Of a stretch of DNA of 64,000 bases, positions 41,601-50,639 are shown piece after piece. The notes under the pieces are model-generated. The model ran no database searches. It saw nothing but the letters and a program-made list of their open reading frames with translations, and was not told where the DNA came from. Position numbers and translations under genes: made by a program. The DNA lies in the NCBI GenBank assembly GCA_039621445.1, contig CP154956.1, positions 68,332,452 through 68,396,451 of the forward strand, given 5' to 3'. Within the stretch, counting starts at the first letter, position 1; each line of letters starts with the position of its first letter. Origin of the DNA: Euglena gracilis. Lineage: Eukaryota > Euglenida > Euglenophyceae > Euglenales.

Positions 41601-42613
41601 TTGAGCCACTGTTCTGTCAGGGACGGAAATGGTCCTTTGATCAGAATGTGACCTGGAATTATTACAATTCCAGATCTCCCCGTGTTTTGGCCCAATTCTT
41701 CGGTGAGGAATTCCGCATCGACAAAACAACGGAAAACCGTTTTGTGTGGCATTGCACTGTCTGCCACAAGATGTACAACAGTGCACTTGACCTGGGATTA
41801 CCCCTCGTCCATGTGTGCAACCCTGTGGATCGGAAATCGTTCCACAAGGACGTATACATCCCTAACTGTGCCGCCTTGGTATGTGCCAAGTGCGTGGACA
41901 GTTGGACCCACAAGCACAATTTCAGTTACACTGACCGAGATGGTACGAATGTACCAGTTCTCTGCGTCAACTGCCTTCGAGGTACCTTCTGGCACACTGC
42001 GGAAGGCGCAGTTCGCACAATCGTGCCAAGTGCCGAGAAGCCACTGGAGGAATACTCCACCTTGAACAAAAAGTTCAAGGACTTCTTCAAGTATGCCAAC
42101 CTCAAGCTCGACGACTACCGCCACACGGGAATGGCCCGTGGGTGGCAGATCGACAGTGGGGCGATACGCCTCGCTGCTGAGGAGGCAGGGGTAAGATTAC
42201 CTTACCTCTGGGAGACAGCAGACAGGGAAAAGATACTTTTCCGCCTGTTCCAAAACCAGGACCGAAACGGTCGCTGGTGCCTGCCACAATGGCCACCCGA
42301 AAGCCACGGGATGACCTGGAAAGACTGGCTTGGGGCCGTATTACGACCCCATACAGTCCGGGCGGAATGCGCCTATCACATGCCGATTGACTTCCACCCG
42401 GGGAATGCCCCGCAGGTGTCAGCCAATCACCCAAGGATGAACTACTTCATCTGGCCAGCAACTCTGCCCAGGAAATTCTGGGAGAAGCTGCAATGGTTCC
42501 TCGCAGAAAGAGCGAGTGCAACCAAGCACACAGTCCCCGAAGGAAGGGTTCGGGACTGGGTGGCACCTGATTTCGATCGAATACGAATCGCCAGAAACCT
42601 GGCTCGTAGATAG
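38696..42613 (+). CDS. ORF3 of G1b, C-terminal part, novel Cys-rich protein
   Basis: In frame with the preceding ORF3 part; the first ATG-type start inside is near 38939. It begins with a Lys/Gly tract (KGKGKGKGKG, repeated GKGGKAA). A folded domain of about 380 residues follows, with aromatic-rich helices (YLEEIWPKIDEDL, FWELWFWLGYPCQNFG) and a CQFC pair. Then comes a Pro/Ala/Glu/Thr-rich linker of about 500 residues, and a C-terminal domain of about 350 residues (WNAINQDNPDIHDLKNRY onward). That domain has HCTVCHK, HVC, CAKC and CVNC pairs spaced like a zinc-binding module. No env-like features, protease, RT or nuclease motif is evident. Its long intact frame argues it is functional in the element. 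Confidence 0.78.
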   Translation, partial: YFDPYRATFEWLSNTKGKGKGKGKGKGKGKGQEKGGKAPPGKGGKAAWPAPGKGGKSAGPPAGKGGKAAEPSKTKDYDVASVFKYLEEIWPKIDEDLQKFTRAGNVIHRPPDAVLEVVQNRMNDHCKRFFYSAELHAFEGYPHSNEVVLDQMPGFWELWFWLGYPCQNFGIFTDRNGLTYIDCLNTCEDGETFVAQLKEIFNHMFSVSALGIQRKYYPLPEKLQAQAAVMFTNNLQVFLDSMYGMLFKVLDVDLAYPQRYKLECQFCKEVHIVDFWGFGERGKPPPSAENAGSQPTRRFLLHQCRNPQIGTQDRKVLKQHRQKIFLLQQYWHRAWITYVLEVYIYFLEYMTADVEIHRKWLPRGYMEVNARPNDPDQRRMNLRPDWEEAEIGLQEHLDTQFGNILIWEDFQMFFAAHEGEVPRYALPLPAFLEETGEFGVTDHCRRQWEDLCLIDDDQPQPPPESWVRATWPPPYPNSDRSESISFFRLSNAQGCYRSGKDPRSAAQLHAAESSPEAEEEEEEVPMAEDEPQPTEPPARETRSPSVVMLDTVAETAQHPGSQAGEMTPVPLSPASLGTAGVPTPPRENPPETVPHTPEVLRLKLPVSGETPLTEEPAEEPTSGEERRTSLGGRVLGGLRSLIAVVTPRGTAASSSTAAAETAQLTEDTSDIAAMVEDEPPPMAAPPPVSEATRTEGEQTAMTVETTPAVSVQDEPVSTPAVPPEARDEPVSHGTATVTAEKRQGTRTPAPEKQAERASMPPPQAQPARSAQARPTPTPSPTATPGKPSGAAKERVGRPSARETPAEGQRRSASGKRPPSQASPRTWASKRDAERRPSETPETGSPKVPAKSKPGAAPCKPTPKSGDQPPPKGGGGAGGQSAASSSRGLTSGQGFTHVTSSGYGKTSQPKPPTKGQGKSRASTAETPSEDEVVIDWNAINQDNPDIHDLKNRYMMIAHKLRTQQCLNRWIEPLFCQGRKWSFDQNVTWNYYNSRSPRVLAQFFGEEFRIDKTTENRFVWHCTVCHKMYNSALDLGLPLVHVCNPVDRKSFHKDVYIPNCAALVCAKCVDSWTHKHNFSYTDRDGTNVPVLCVNCLRGTFWHTAEGAVRTIVPSAEKPLEEYSTLNKKFKDFFKYANLKLDDYRHTGMARGWQIDSGAIRLAAEEAGVRLPYLWETADREKILFRLFQNQDRNGRWCLPQWPPESHGMTWKDWLGAVLRPHTVRAECAYHMPIDFHPGNAPQVSANHPRMNYFIWPATLPRKFWEKLQWFLAERASATKHTVPEGRVRDWVAPDFDRIRIARNLARR

Positions 42614-43920
42614 GCCACCACCACCACAATTCCAGATGGTCCTTGTGGAAGATCCCTTGGACTCCCGCCATGATTATTGGCGGCTGGAACGGATGTAATG
42701 CCGAAACGGCATTACCAGGCTCATGTAAGGTAAGTGCCTTCATGGAGCCTGGACATCCATATCCTATACATATATATACAATGGTAGCGGAAATCACTAA
42801 ACAGCCCTGGGATGAACCTGGGTCTGTGTCACTCTACGCTCTGGATGGAAGCATCCAAGAGCCCCCCCCCCCCGCCACCCCCTCTGCCAATGGCCACCAC
42901 CAGCCCCTCTGCCAATGGCCATGCGGACGGAAACCGTCTGCGAGAGGTAATCGCCTCTTATTGCGTCGTGAAGGAGCTACTGCTGTGAAGACCTTGGCAG
43001 CCGGGAAACCTGGCAAGCCGCTAAGTGACACACAGCACACAGCGCGCACGCCGTAATAATAGGCCAACTTGTCACTTTTCGGCCCTAAGGCCCTTAAGGC
43101 TGCCAGACAGCAAAAATTCTGTTCTGGCCTAAGCCAGCCCCCCTCTCCTCCCTACTTTCCCCCCACCCCCGCAAAGCTGTCGCCGGCAGTCGGTTTTGTA
43201 AGTAGGCTTTTGTTTCCTAGTGCGGATATGACCGCCTAGGAGCCCTATCCGGGTATGACCAGGATAGGAGCCTGTCCCCCCCCCCCCCACCCCCCTTCCA
43301 AACCCCCCCCGGTTTCATCATCTGGTAGCGTGACAGGTGGAACCCAAGACCTCAGGACCTGCCAAGCCCCTGAAATGGGCTTTAAAAACCTGCTTTGGTC
43401 GAAAGGCTAACTGCTGCGGAAAGGGCAGCCGGAAAGAAACACCAATGGAGCCCGGAATGCACTTTCCTGGCAAGGGGGGCAGACGTGTTTGAAGGTAGTG
43501 AGGATTGGCACAGCCGCACAACCCCAAGGCCGTCGGGTGGTAGGCTGATATGCCTTGGGAGATTGGTATGGTCCCCCCCCCCCTTCCATCCACACCTCTC
43601 CCCTCGGGTTTTCAGCGAATCGCTTGACCAACCCCGCGTGCATTTGGCACACCCAAACTGGGTGGATGGGACACTTTGTCAGGAAACCTGCCAAGCCCCG
43701 TTTCCCACAGTGGGCTTTTTCACACCCCACCTAAGCTGAAACGGCTAATAGGTAACCGCGAAACGCGGCTAACCTTTTGCGCGTTTTTGGGCTTTGGGTG
43801 GATGCCACTGTGCGGAAAGGAGAGACACCGAATGGAGAAGTGAACCCCACCTGGGGCAGCGTCAGATATCCTGACTGGACTGGGAAACCCTGGTCCATGA
43901 AGGAAATCGGGCGTAGCCCT
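42614..43920 (+). other. 3' non-coding region of G1b
   Basis: 1.3 kb between ORF3 and the PPT with no supported gene. It contains a perfect 9-bp hairpin GTAATGCCG-AAA-CGGCATTAC (42695-42715) and a strong 5' splice-site sequence AAG/GTAAGT (42727-42735). A diverged direct repeat is anchored by CCTGCCAAGCCCC, about 43355 and 43689. Confidence 0.65.
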
Positions 43921-43930
43921 GGGAGGGGGA
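43921..43930 (+). other. Polypurine tract of G1b
   Basis: GGGAGGGGGA immediately before the 3' LTR; primes plus-strand DNA synthesis in LTR elements. Confidence 0.85.
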
Positions 43931-44358
43931 TGTGTACCAGGCACGTCCCAGCTCTGTAGGATATCTGCAGAGTGGGTTCTGTGACGGTCGCACCACTGTG
44001 GAAACCCACAGCTGGTAAGATCGTGGCAGACCCTTCTGGGATCTGCCCCTGGACACGTCAGCACTTTTCTCTCCTTCCCCCACAGGTGGTATTCTTTACT
44101 CTCACAACCTCAAAGTTTGACCATTGGTTTTGTCAGAGGGAAAAACCCTCAGAACAATCGAACTTGATCTCAGAAGAAACTTCTGAATCTTTGCTTTGTG
44201 CTTTGCTTCTTGGGGAATTGGGAAGAAAAGGGGAAAACCACTTTTCGTTACTCCAAAGACTTTTCCCTACCATAAGTAGGCTGCGCACCGAGGCGAAAGC
44301 GAAAGGCTTTTACAGAAAGTCCCAAAAAGGGAAAAAGGGAAAGCTTTGGACGTACACT
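43931..44358 (+). repeat. 3' LTR of G1b
   Basis: Matches 27382-27810 except its first base (T for A), one substitution (GACGGTC against GACTGTC) and one T fewer in a T run. Ends GTACACT, followed by the CTAAC duplication. Confidence 0.95.
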
Positions 44359-44690
44359 CTAACCCAGCGTAAAGAACAATCCAAACAGCACCGCCGGCGA
44401 GCAAGGCATGGCCTCACAAGGTCTTTGTGCTTCGCCCTCGGTGTCCCTTCCTCCCCTGTCGGTTTTCCTCGAGGGAGTACTAATGTCTCTCTTTGGTTCT
44501 TCTTCGTTTGAAACTCAGTACCTTTCCTCTGCGTTGTCGCCGGGCAATTTGGGAATCAGCCATCTTCGGCGAAAAGGCACTAAGCGGGGACTCCCAGCCC
44601 AACGCACCAAAACAATCCGAGCAACACCGCCGGCGAGAAAGGCTTGGCCTCACAAGGGCAAAGTGCGGGGCCCGAGGTGTCGCTAGCATC
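44359..44690. repeat. 3' terminal repeat modules of element C (right part)
   Basis: Continues C after G1b: ACCGCCGGCGAGCAAGGC (44390), the inverted GGAAGGGACACC/CCTCGAGGGAGTAC module (44430-44480), CGGCGAAAAGGCACTAAGCG (44567), a second ACCGCCGGCGAGAAAGGC (44628), and a CCCGAGGTGTCGC end near 44680. Confidence 0.7.
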
Positions 44691-44780
44691 CCCCCCAGCT
44701 CTGACTCTGCCATTTCGTGAGGATGAGATTTTCCATCAAAAAATCAGTTTTTTTTGAAAATATCTCGAGAAAACGCAAAC

Positions 44781-44960
44781 TATTTTCGGATGTGTCTCAC
44801 TTTCAAAAAATGCAATCGTACTCCCTCGAGGAAAACCGACCAGGGAGGAAGGGACACCAAGGGCGAAGCACAAAGACGGTGTTGAGTGATTGTTCGTTGT
44901 GCTGCGTTAGGCGTCTCCCCTTAGTGCCGCCTCGCCGGAGTTGGCTGCATTGTCTCCGAC
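44781..44960. repeat. Left ITR of element D
   Basis: Inverted partner of about 50640-50859. Includes TGCAATCGTACTCCCTCGAG and GGAGTTGGCTGC. The right ITR has about 29 extra bases (GCGAGGCCATGCC region). Confidence 0.78.
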
Positions 44961-45080
44961 GTGGCGACTATGGTCCTGTCTCTTCCCCTGGGGGGTCCCC
45001 CCCCCTCCTCCCCCCCGGCCCCCACTTGCTGACCGAGGGAGTTTGAAGACAGATTTTTTCAATGGGAGGGGGGGTCAGGC

Positions 45081-46251
45081 TCACAATGTCTTTGTGCTTC
45101 GTTCTCGGTGTCCCTTCCTCCCTGGTCGGTTTTCCTCAAGGGAGTACGTACGAGACACCTCGGGCTCCGCACTTTGCCATTGTGAGGCCAGATTGTGCAC
45201 TGAAATTAGGGGGGCCAGGGCATTTTCCAAGGCACCTTGGGCACCGAGTCTTTGATAGTGGGCTGTAAAAGCCTCAACCCCTTTCCATTGACCAATTTCA
45301 CAAACTTCCTGGGCTGAAAGGCCCATTTTTTTGAGCAATCCAGCCCCTGCCCCTCTGGTGGAGTGGGGTCCCCACACATGGGGGGTACTCCTTGTTTGGT
45401 CAAAAATTCTCTTGTAATAGAAGCAATTGTGTCAGCACTTATTGGTGTGTAGGGGGGTTTTAATGAAATCAGAAGAGAAGGGGACCCCCAGGCTTTACGT
45501 TAAAACGGGTGGCGGCCACATAAGCCATAATTAAATGAAAGGGACTGATTTGGGGACATTGGGGAATTGAGACCACTCTTTCCCATTCGTGTAATTTTTG
45601 CCCCTTACGCTTGATTTGAATGTAGGGTGCCCCCCCAACACACTTGTGGTTCTTTTGACTTGTGCCAAATCAGATGAACGATATAAACAGAGGATGCGTG
45701 AACAAAAAATGAGCTGTGTGCGCAATGCACAAATATAAGTGGGCACAGGCTGCCTTGCTAGCCCCAGGAGGATTGGGAGGGGATCCAAAAAAGCACCATA
45801 CTTCCCCAGATTTTGGTTCCAAAGCCTTTTATAATGTGCTAATAAGGTATTAAACCTTAGGCCACCAAAACCAGGCCAAACCAAAACCAAAACCAAAATC
45901 AAAAGCATAGCACTGTATGCATTACGTGCTTGGGCCTTTGAAAATTTAAATGTTGAATTAAAGCATCAGCCACTTGGTCAGTGGTGGCTAAAGGGGGGGG
46001 TACCCCCATTTTGTCCAGAATCACCCATAAAAGCGTAAAGGCACTTTGGTACCTTTTCAAACTGGGGTTTCTTCCCAGGAAACATTTAATGGTTGAATTT
46101 TGTATTTGTTCCCCCTGCAAAATTTGCCTGAGAAAATTATGCAAAGGAGGGGCCACCTGGGGGGTGGCATTTTTCCCCCTGAAATTGGTGAACATACCCC
46201 TGTAGGGGGTGATTTTTAGGCAGGCGGTCCCTGGAACTTTCATTTTTATTA
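45081..46251 (-). pseudogene. Element D: tyrosine recombinase
   Basis: Reading minus from 46251: LHNFLRQILQGEQIQ, NPSLKRYQSAF, TDQVADALIQHL; then FGGLRFNTLLAHYKRLWNQN, CLYRSSDLAQVKRTT; then HSTRGAG (His-x-x-Arg, near 45360) and AHYQRLG (catalytic Tyr, near 45260). Frames change three times. The Arg, His, Arg and Tyr positions are all still encoded. It also preserves the empty site for element M1 of copy C. Confidence 0.8.
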
Positions 46252-47163
46252 CACCTAACAGCCAATATATTTCGCACTCCATAACAAAATTTTTGCACTT
46301 ATTAACAAAATGTTTGCACATTTTACCAAAAATGTTCGCACTTTATACAAATATTTTCACACTTTATATCAAAAATTTTCGCACTTTATAGTGGAAATGT
46401 TTTCACTTTATAACAAACATTTTTGCACTTAATTTCATGTTTTCGCACAGGTCAATTTTTTTCTTGCACCTCAATGCCTCGTCGCAACCAGCCGAAGAGG
46501 GGCATATGATAATATGCACATGCCGTGTGCACATTATCCCCCCTAGAACACATTTATGCAATTTCGTTTTTGTTGTTAATCAGAATTTCTGTTGATTGCC
46601 ACGAGAACAACATTGCTGAAAACCTATTTGAACAACTCCTGTTCCAAAGCGAAGAATTTGAAGGAAGCTGGTGCCAACGTTGCTCTTTTTGTGGTCTGCA
46701 AAGACTTCACTCGCTTTGCATGCTTCGCGTTGCACAGCACTTGCTTGGAACAGCTTCAAGCTTTGTTTCAACCATTTAGTTTTTTGCTCGGAAAGCATCC
46801 AACTCGCTGAGCATTCCACCAAAATAATGATGACAAAACCGTTGTTCCAATGTCAAAACGGAGGAATTATTGAAATACTTATGCGATCACATCAAATGCA
46901 TCATCTGGTGTTGTGTTCAAAGTTTTTTGTTTCATTGCATCCATTTCAATTGTCCCATGTGGTCGGGGAATAAAAATCCAAAATGGGCAAACATTTGCGT
47001 TACGGAATGCAAACAATTTTGGTACAAAGTGCAAACTTTTTTGTTACCAAGTGCAAAAATTTTGACGGCAATGGGCAAAAATTTTTTTGGGCCTTGGGCA
47101 AACTTTTGACAGCCCTGGGCAAAAAATTTTGCTTGCAATGGCAAACATTTTCGACGTTTTGTG
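46252..47163. mobile_element. 912-bp TA-flanked insertion M4, non-coding
   Basis: Inserted in the Dam-like region of D. It begins CACCTAACAGCC and ends CGTTTTGTG, with TA on both sides (46250-46251, 47164-47165). Copy C keeps the empty site, TTTTTATTAATTGGGGCC in the equivalent orientation. Only the outer bases CAC/GTG form an inverted repeat. Inside are tandem variants of TTTTGCACTTTATAACAAAA at the left (46270-46440) and GGGCAAA(A)TTTT at the right (46980-47150). No coding frame is recognised. Confidence 0.72.
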
Positions 47164-48482
47164 TAACTGGGGCCGCCATGTGGCTGAATCCCAGTAGGGG
47201 GTGACCATCAAAACTTTGGCCTTGGGAAACTTTTTTAACCTGGGGAGAAATTTTTGAATCACTGACCAGGGGGGGTTTGCATAGAGTCCACCCATGTTGT
47301 CCGGTGGACATTGTAAAGCGTCCACTGCTGTGGCCTCCCAGTGGGGCCACCTGGCCACAAATTGTGGCAGTTTTCTGTTGCGTGGGGAGGCAAAGAGGTC
47401 TGTTTCCAGATTTATGCAATTTTGAATTGCTGTTTTAGCCAGTAAAAAAAGCTTGGGGTCCAGTGAGTAATCCCCCCTGTCCATTTCCCATCTGCTTATA
47501 GAGTCTGCCAGGCATCCTTTTGAAGGGACCCAGGTCACTTGGAGATTGGCATTTTTCTCCATGCACCATTTGAAAATGGTCTTAGCATTGTGTTGAATGG
47601 GTCTTTCTTGCCCCCACCTTTTGTTAAGTAATAATAAATTAAACCCCCCCCACCTATAAGAAACCCCCCTCTATAAGAAACCCCCACCTATAAGAAACCC
47701 TTTGGGCATTTTCAGACCGACGCCCACCTATAAGAAACCCCCACCTATAAGAAACCGCTGGGGAGCTTTGAACCCAACCACCCCCTTTTTTCTTCGGCGC
47801 CGAAGGCGCCGAAGGAAATTTTTGACCGTTTTTGGCCACTTCTGGCTTTTTGTCGCCTCAAAACTTTTTCGGACATTGAAACCCACCCCACTTATAAGAA
47901 ACCCCTCGGGCCATTTTTTGGAAACCCACCTATAAGAAACGGGTTTCTTATAGCTGGGGGGGTTTACGTGATTGTCCACTGACAGGGACACAGTTTCTCC
48001 TGGCTTGCTGAGACTTTTCACTGTGCTTATGGCAGCACTTAACACCTTTACATTGATGTGTAAAATGGAGTTTTCTCTCCAAAATTCCTGGACAATTTTT
48101 CCAGTTCGAATGTCCAGCCCCCCCCCCCCAGGCATGGGTGCTGCTGTCGGAGTGCAACTCTCTTGTTGCGTTTTGGGGGAAGGGTCTGACCCCCCCAGGT
48201 GTCCAGTAAAATTTTTATTTCCCTTAATTGGGCCTTGATTTCCTGGTAAATTGGATGTTTTGAATCCCAGGGGGCTGCAAAGTTTGTAACTAAAAAAAAT
48301 TGCCAGGGCATCTGTAAATGCCCTTAGAAAGGGCAGGGCCATAAGATTGCACCTTATTTGGCCCAAAATGGCAGCCAATTGCCTTTTTGACATGTAATCT
48401 TTTTTGACAATTTTTCCCATTTCCTTTTTTGTTGTTTTGATCTTCTGGGGGGGAACCTGCAGTTTTCCTTCCTGAAAGTTTA
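47164..48482 (-). pseudogene. Element D: RT end, RNase H and Dam-like domain
   Basis: From 48482 on minus: SKRQLAAILGQIRC, ALPFLRAFTDAL; RNase H with INVKVLSAAISTVK and SVDN; interruption by 47642-47964; then NLQVTWVPSKGCLADS. The Dam-like domain carries LETDLFASPRNRKLP, ARWPHWEATAVDALQ, YANPPWSVI (near 47290) and TPYWDSATWRPQL. The NPPW box is intact here. The HSDSS RNase H box is encoded only in an alternate frame (near 48160). Confidence 0.8.
47642..47964. mobile_element. TA-flanked mini-element M2
   Basis: 323 bp, starting AACCCCCCCCACCTATAAG and ending CTTATAGCTGGGGGGGTT. TA flanks at 47640-47641 and 47965-47966. Copy C provides the empty site (AAATTACCTGG on the matching strand). The word CCTATAAGAAACCC is repeated six or more times inside, in both orientations, around a GC-rich hairpin (GGCGCCGAAGGCGCC, near 47800). 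Confidence 0.85.
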
Positions 48483-48608
48483 ACCCCCCCCCCTAATAGA
48501 AGCACGGGGCCGCTACAAGCGCAGGGTCCAAATAGAAGCGCACCCCCCGCCGCCGGAGGCGGCGATCCCCTATAAGCGCACCCGTGCTTCTATTAGGGGG
48601 GGGGGGTT
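48483..48608. mobile_element. TA-flanked mini-element M3
   Basis: 126 bp in the RT coding region of D. Ends ACCCCCCCCCCCTAATAG and CTATTAGGGGGGGGGGGTT, flanked by TA (48481-48482, 48609-48610). Terminal inverted repeats extend about 26 bp to the CACGG/CCGTG point. The word AGAAGC/ACAAGC/ATAAGC recurs inside around a CGCCGCCGGAGGCGGCG hairpin. Confidence 0.83.
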
Positions 48609-49600
48609 TAGTTGAAATCCCAGATGATTTACCACTTGGGTGGGCTGCAGGGTGGATTTTTTGACATTTATTTTGAAACCTGAGCTGATTAAATCTCTGA
48701 CCGCTGTGTTCAGGTTATTTTGCAAAATGTTTTGTGTTGGGGCCACCAGCAAAATGTCGTCCAGGTAAATTAAAACCTGTATCCCCCTTTTTCTCCACAG
48801 TTTTCGAATGTTTTCACCACTGACATGAAAATTTGGGGCATCACATTGAGCTCAAAACATCCTACTTGAAACTCCCATGTTTGCCCCCCTACCTGATGCC
48901 TCAGAAATGGCCTTAGGGCCTGGCCTGCTGGGATATGAAAATAGGCATCTTTCAAGTCGATTTTGGCTGCCCAGTGGCCTTTTTCCAGCACTGGAAAAAT
49001 GTGTTGGATGTGATCCAACCTGAAAGGTTTTGCCTGGAACTGTTGATTTAGTTCCCTGCAGTCGCTTATTAACCTCCATTTGGTCTGTCCCCCCTCTGGT
49101 TTTGAAATTAGAAACCAGGGGATGAAATGTTGTGAGTTCGAATCCCCCACCCTCTTTACGGATCCAGACTTTTCGTAATCCTGCAGGATTTTTTCTGCCT
49201 GTTTCAGGTCTAAATTCGCTCTGGTTTTTGGGTGGGTGGATAATTTTGGGTGATGAGCCCAGGGGGGTTGACTGCCCTCCTTGATGAGTTGACATGTTGC
49301 TGGGGGGGCATGTTTTCCCCACCATTTCAGGCTTTTTTGTAGCCTTTGATGCAGGGGGGTGTCTCTCCATTTCTCCTCCGTGGAATTTTTTTTCTGGATA
49401 AGATGATTTTGGAGGTGCTGGGCTGGGGGTGTTGGACATTGCACCCTTAGGGCCCCTGGGGCTTGAGCCCTTGGAAAGGGGAAGTTTTCCTGGGGGTGTG
49501 TGCATGCACTCTCCTGTCTTCTCACTGTCTCTCTGGAGGATCTTGTTGTTGGAATGCATACCATACTTGCATACCATACTTGCATACCATACATGCTCAC
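48609..49600 (-). pseudogene. Element D: reverse transcriptase N-terminal part
   Basis: Minus frame 49600 to 48770, then a shift: KWRLISDCRELNQQF, DLKDAYFHIPAGQAL, HQVGGQTWEFQ, NVMPQIFMSVVKTF. The catalytic box LIYLDDILLVAP lies near 48783-48748 in the next frame and is intact, followed by SGFKINVKKSTLQPTQV. Upstream is a His/Pro-rich linker. Insertion of M3 truncates the frame at 48608. Confidence 0.82.
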
Positions 49601-49617
49601 TGCCCCTGTTTTGCCTA

Positions 49618-50608
49618 TCAGGCCTCCTTGATGATGATGGTGTTGGTATCCATACCAAAGGGGGGCCTCTGTGGGTCCCCCCTTCTTGATTTCACTGGGG
49701 GATTTGAAGATTGATGAATAAATACTTGCGGGGGTCCTTCCCCTTCCCCCTTTTCCTCCTGGGGCTGGGCATTGGTTGAATACAAAGCCCCTGTGGGGCT
49801 GCCCTTTAGCTTCTGGGGGGCCTCTGGAGGTCCACCCCTTTTATGGCTGCAATAGCCCTTGGATTGGCTGCCATAGTCCTTGGATTGGCCTCCTTGGCCC
49901 AAGCCCCAGTTGTTCTGGCCTCCATGGCCGGGGCTGTAAGTTGTGGCTCCTTGCCATGCCCAATTGAAATCTGGGGGAGCCCTGTTGCTGGGCCTCCCCC
50001 CTCCCCCTTGGAATGGGGTTGTGGGATGAATCTGAAAAAGATGGTTGGTACAGACCTTTTTTGCCCCTTCCTGTGGGCATTCTGCTCCAGACTGGGCCAT
50101 CTCCTGGCTTCCCAATGTTGTACTGGCCCCCTTGTCCCTTATTCCATCTTGATAGGTTGGGGACATTTGCCCTCTGGGCTGGGGCTTTTGCTCTCTGGGC
50201 TGGGTCTGCCAACCTTGAAGGTTTCTTGTGCCCCAATTTGAAATGTAATGGGTCTTGAACCTGGGTTCCCAATGTCTTCCGTTGTCGTCGGGGCTTTTTG
50301 CCCACTATCTGCCAGGGTCCATGGCCATCATTGTGTGTGATTGTTTGCTGCTGAGAGGTTTCTGTTGAGATGTGTGGTGGGGGGAAGTGATGGCCACGGT
50401 TCGCCACGTTGAAACCGCATCTCCAAGTTCTCCAGCTGGCGTTTCTTGCTCTGCACTTTGTCCAGGTTGTCGACTGGATAATTCCAATTTGTTCTCGACA
50501 TGCTGCATTGACTTCCAATGTCAAAGTTGGAATATTTTCTTGAATTTGATTTTCTTCAGGTTCTACAGGTTCTGAATATTGATACTGTATTGTCTTGATC
50601 TCTTCCAA
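49618..50608 (-). CDS. Element D: gag-like ORF1
   Basis: A minus frame of 255 residues from 50608, extended in a second frame to 49618. It has an acidic N-terminus (EPVEPEENQIQENIP), a THNDGHGPWQIVG signature and a degenerate WRTVA-like block in the other frame (STWRTVAIT). A Gln/Gly/Arg-rich tail (GRGGQ, repeated IQGL) follows. Same architecture as ORF1 of A and C. No zinc finger. Confidence 0.65.
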
Positions 50609-50639
50609 CTCGGCTCTTCAAGTTTCTGTCTTCTTCCGT

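Larger units (their letters stand above)
27382..44358 (+). mobile_element. 17-kb Ty3/Gypsy chromovirus G1b with an extra ORF3
   Basis: Complete element of 16,977 bp. LTRs at 27382-27810 and 43931-44358 differ by only about three positions, so insertion is recent. The target duplication is CTAAC (27377-27381, 44359-44363). The PBS follows the 5' LTR and a purine tract precedes the 3' LTR. Order: leader, gag with two zinc knuckles, pol (protease, Dam-like, RT, RNase H, integrase, chromodomain), then ORF3 of about 5.4 kb and a 1.3-kb 3' region. It is roughly three times the size of typical Ty3/Gypsy elements. Several frame breaks and one in-frame stop in gag suggest this copy is defective unless they are assembly errors. 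Confidence 0.95.

Noticed and set aside
37251-42613. ORF3 as an envelope gene
   Set aside because: The position and splice acceptor recall env, but there is no signal peptide, transmembrane helix or fusion-type segment; the protein is Lys/Gly/Pro-rich and Cys-paired.
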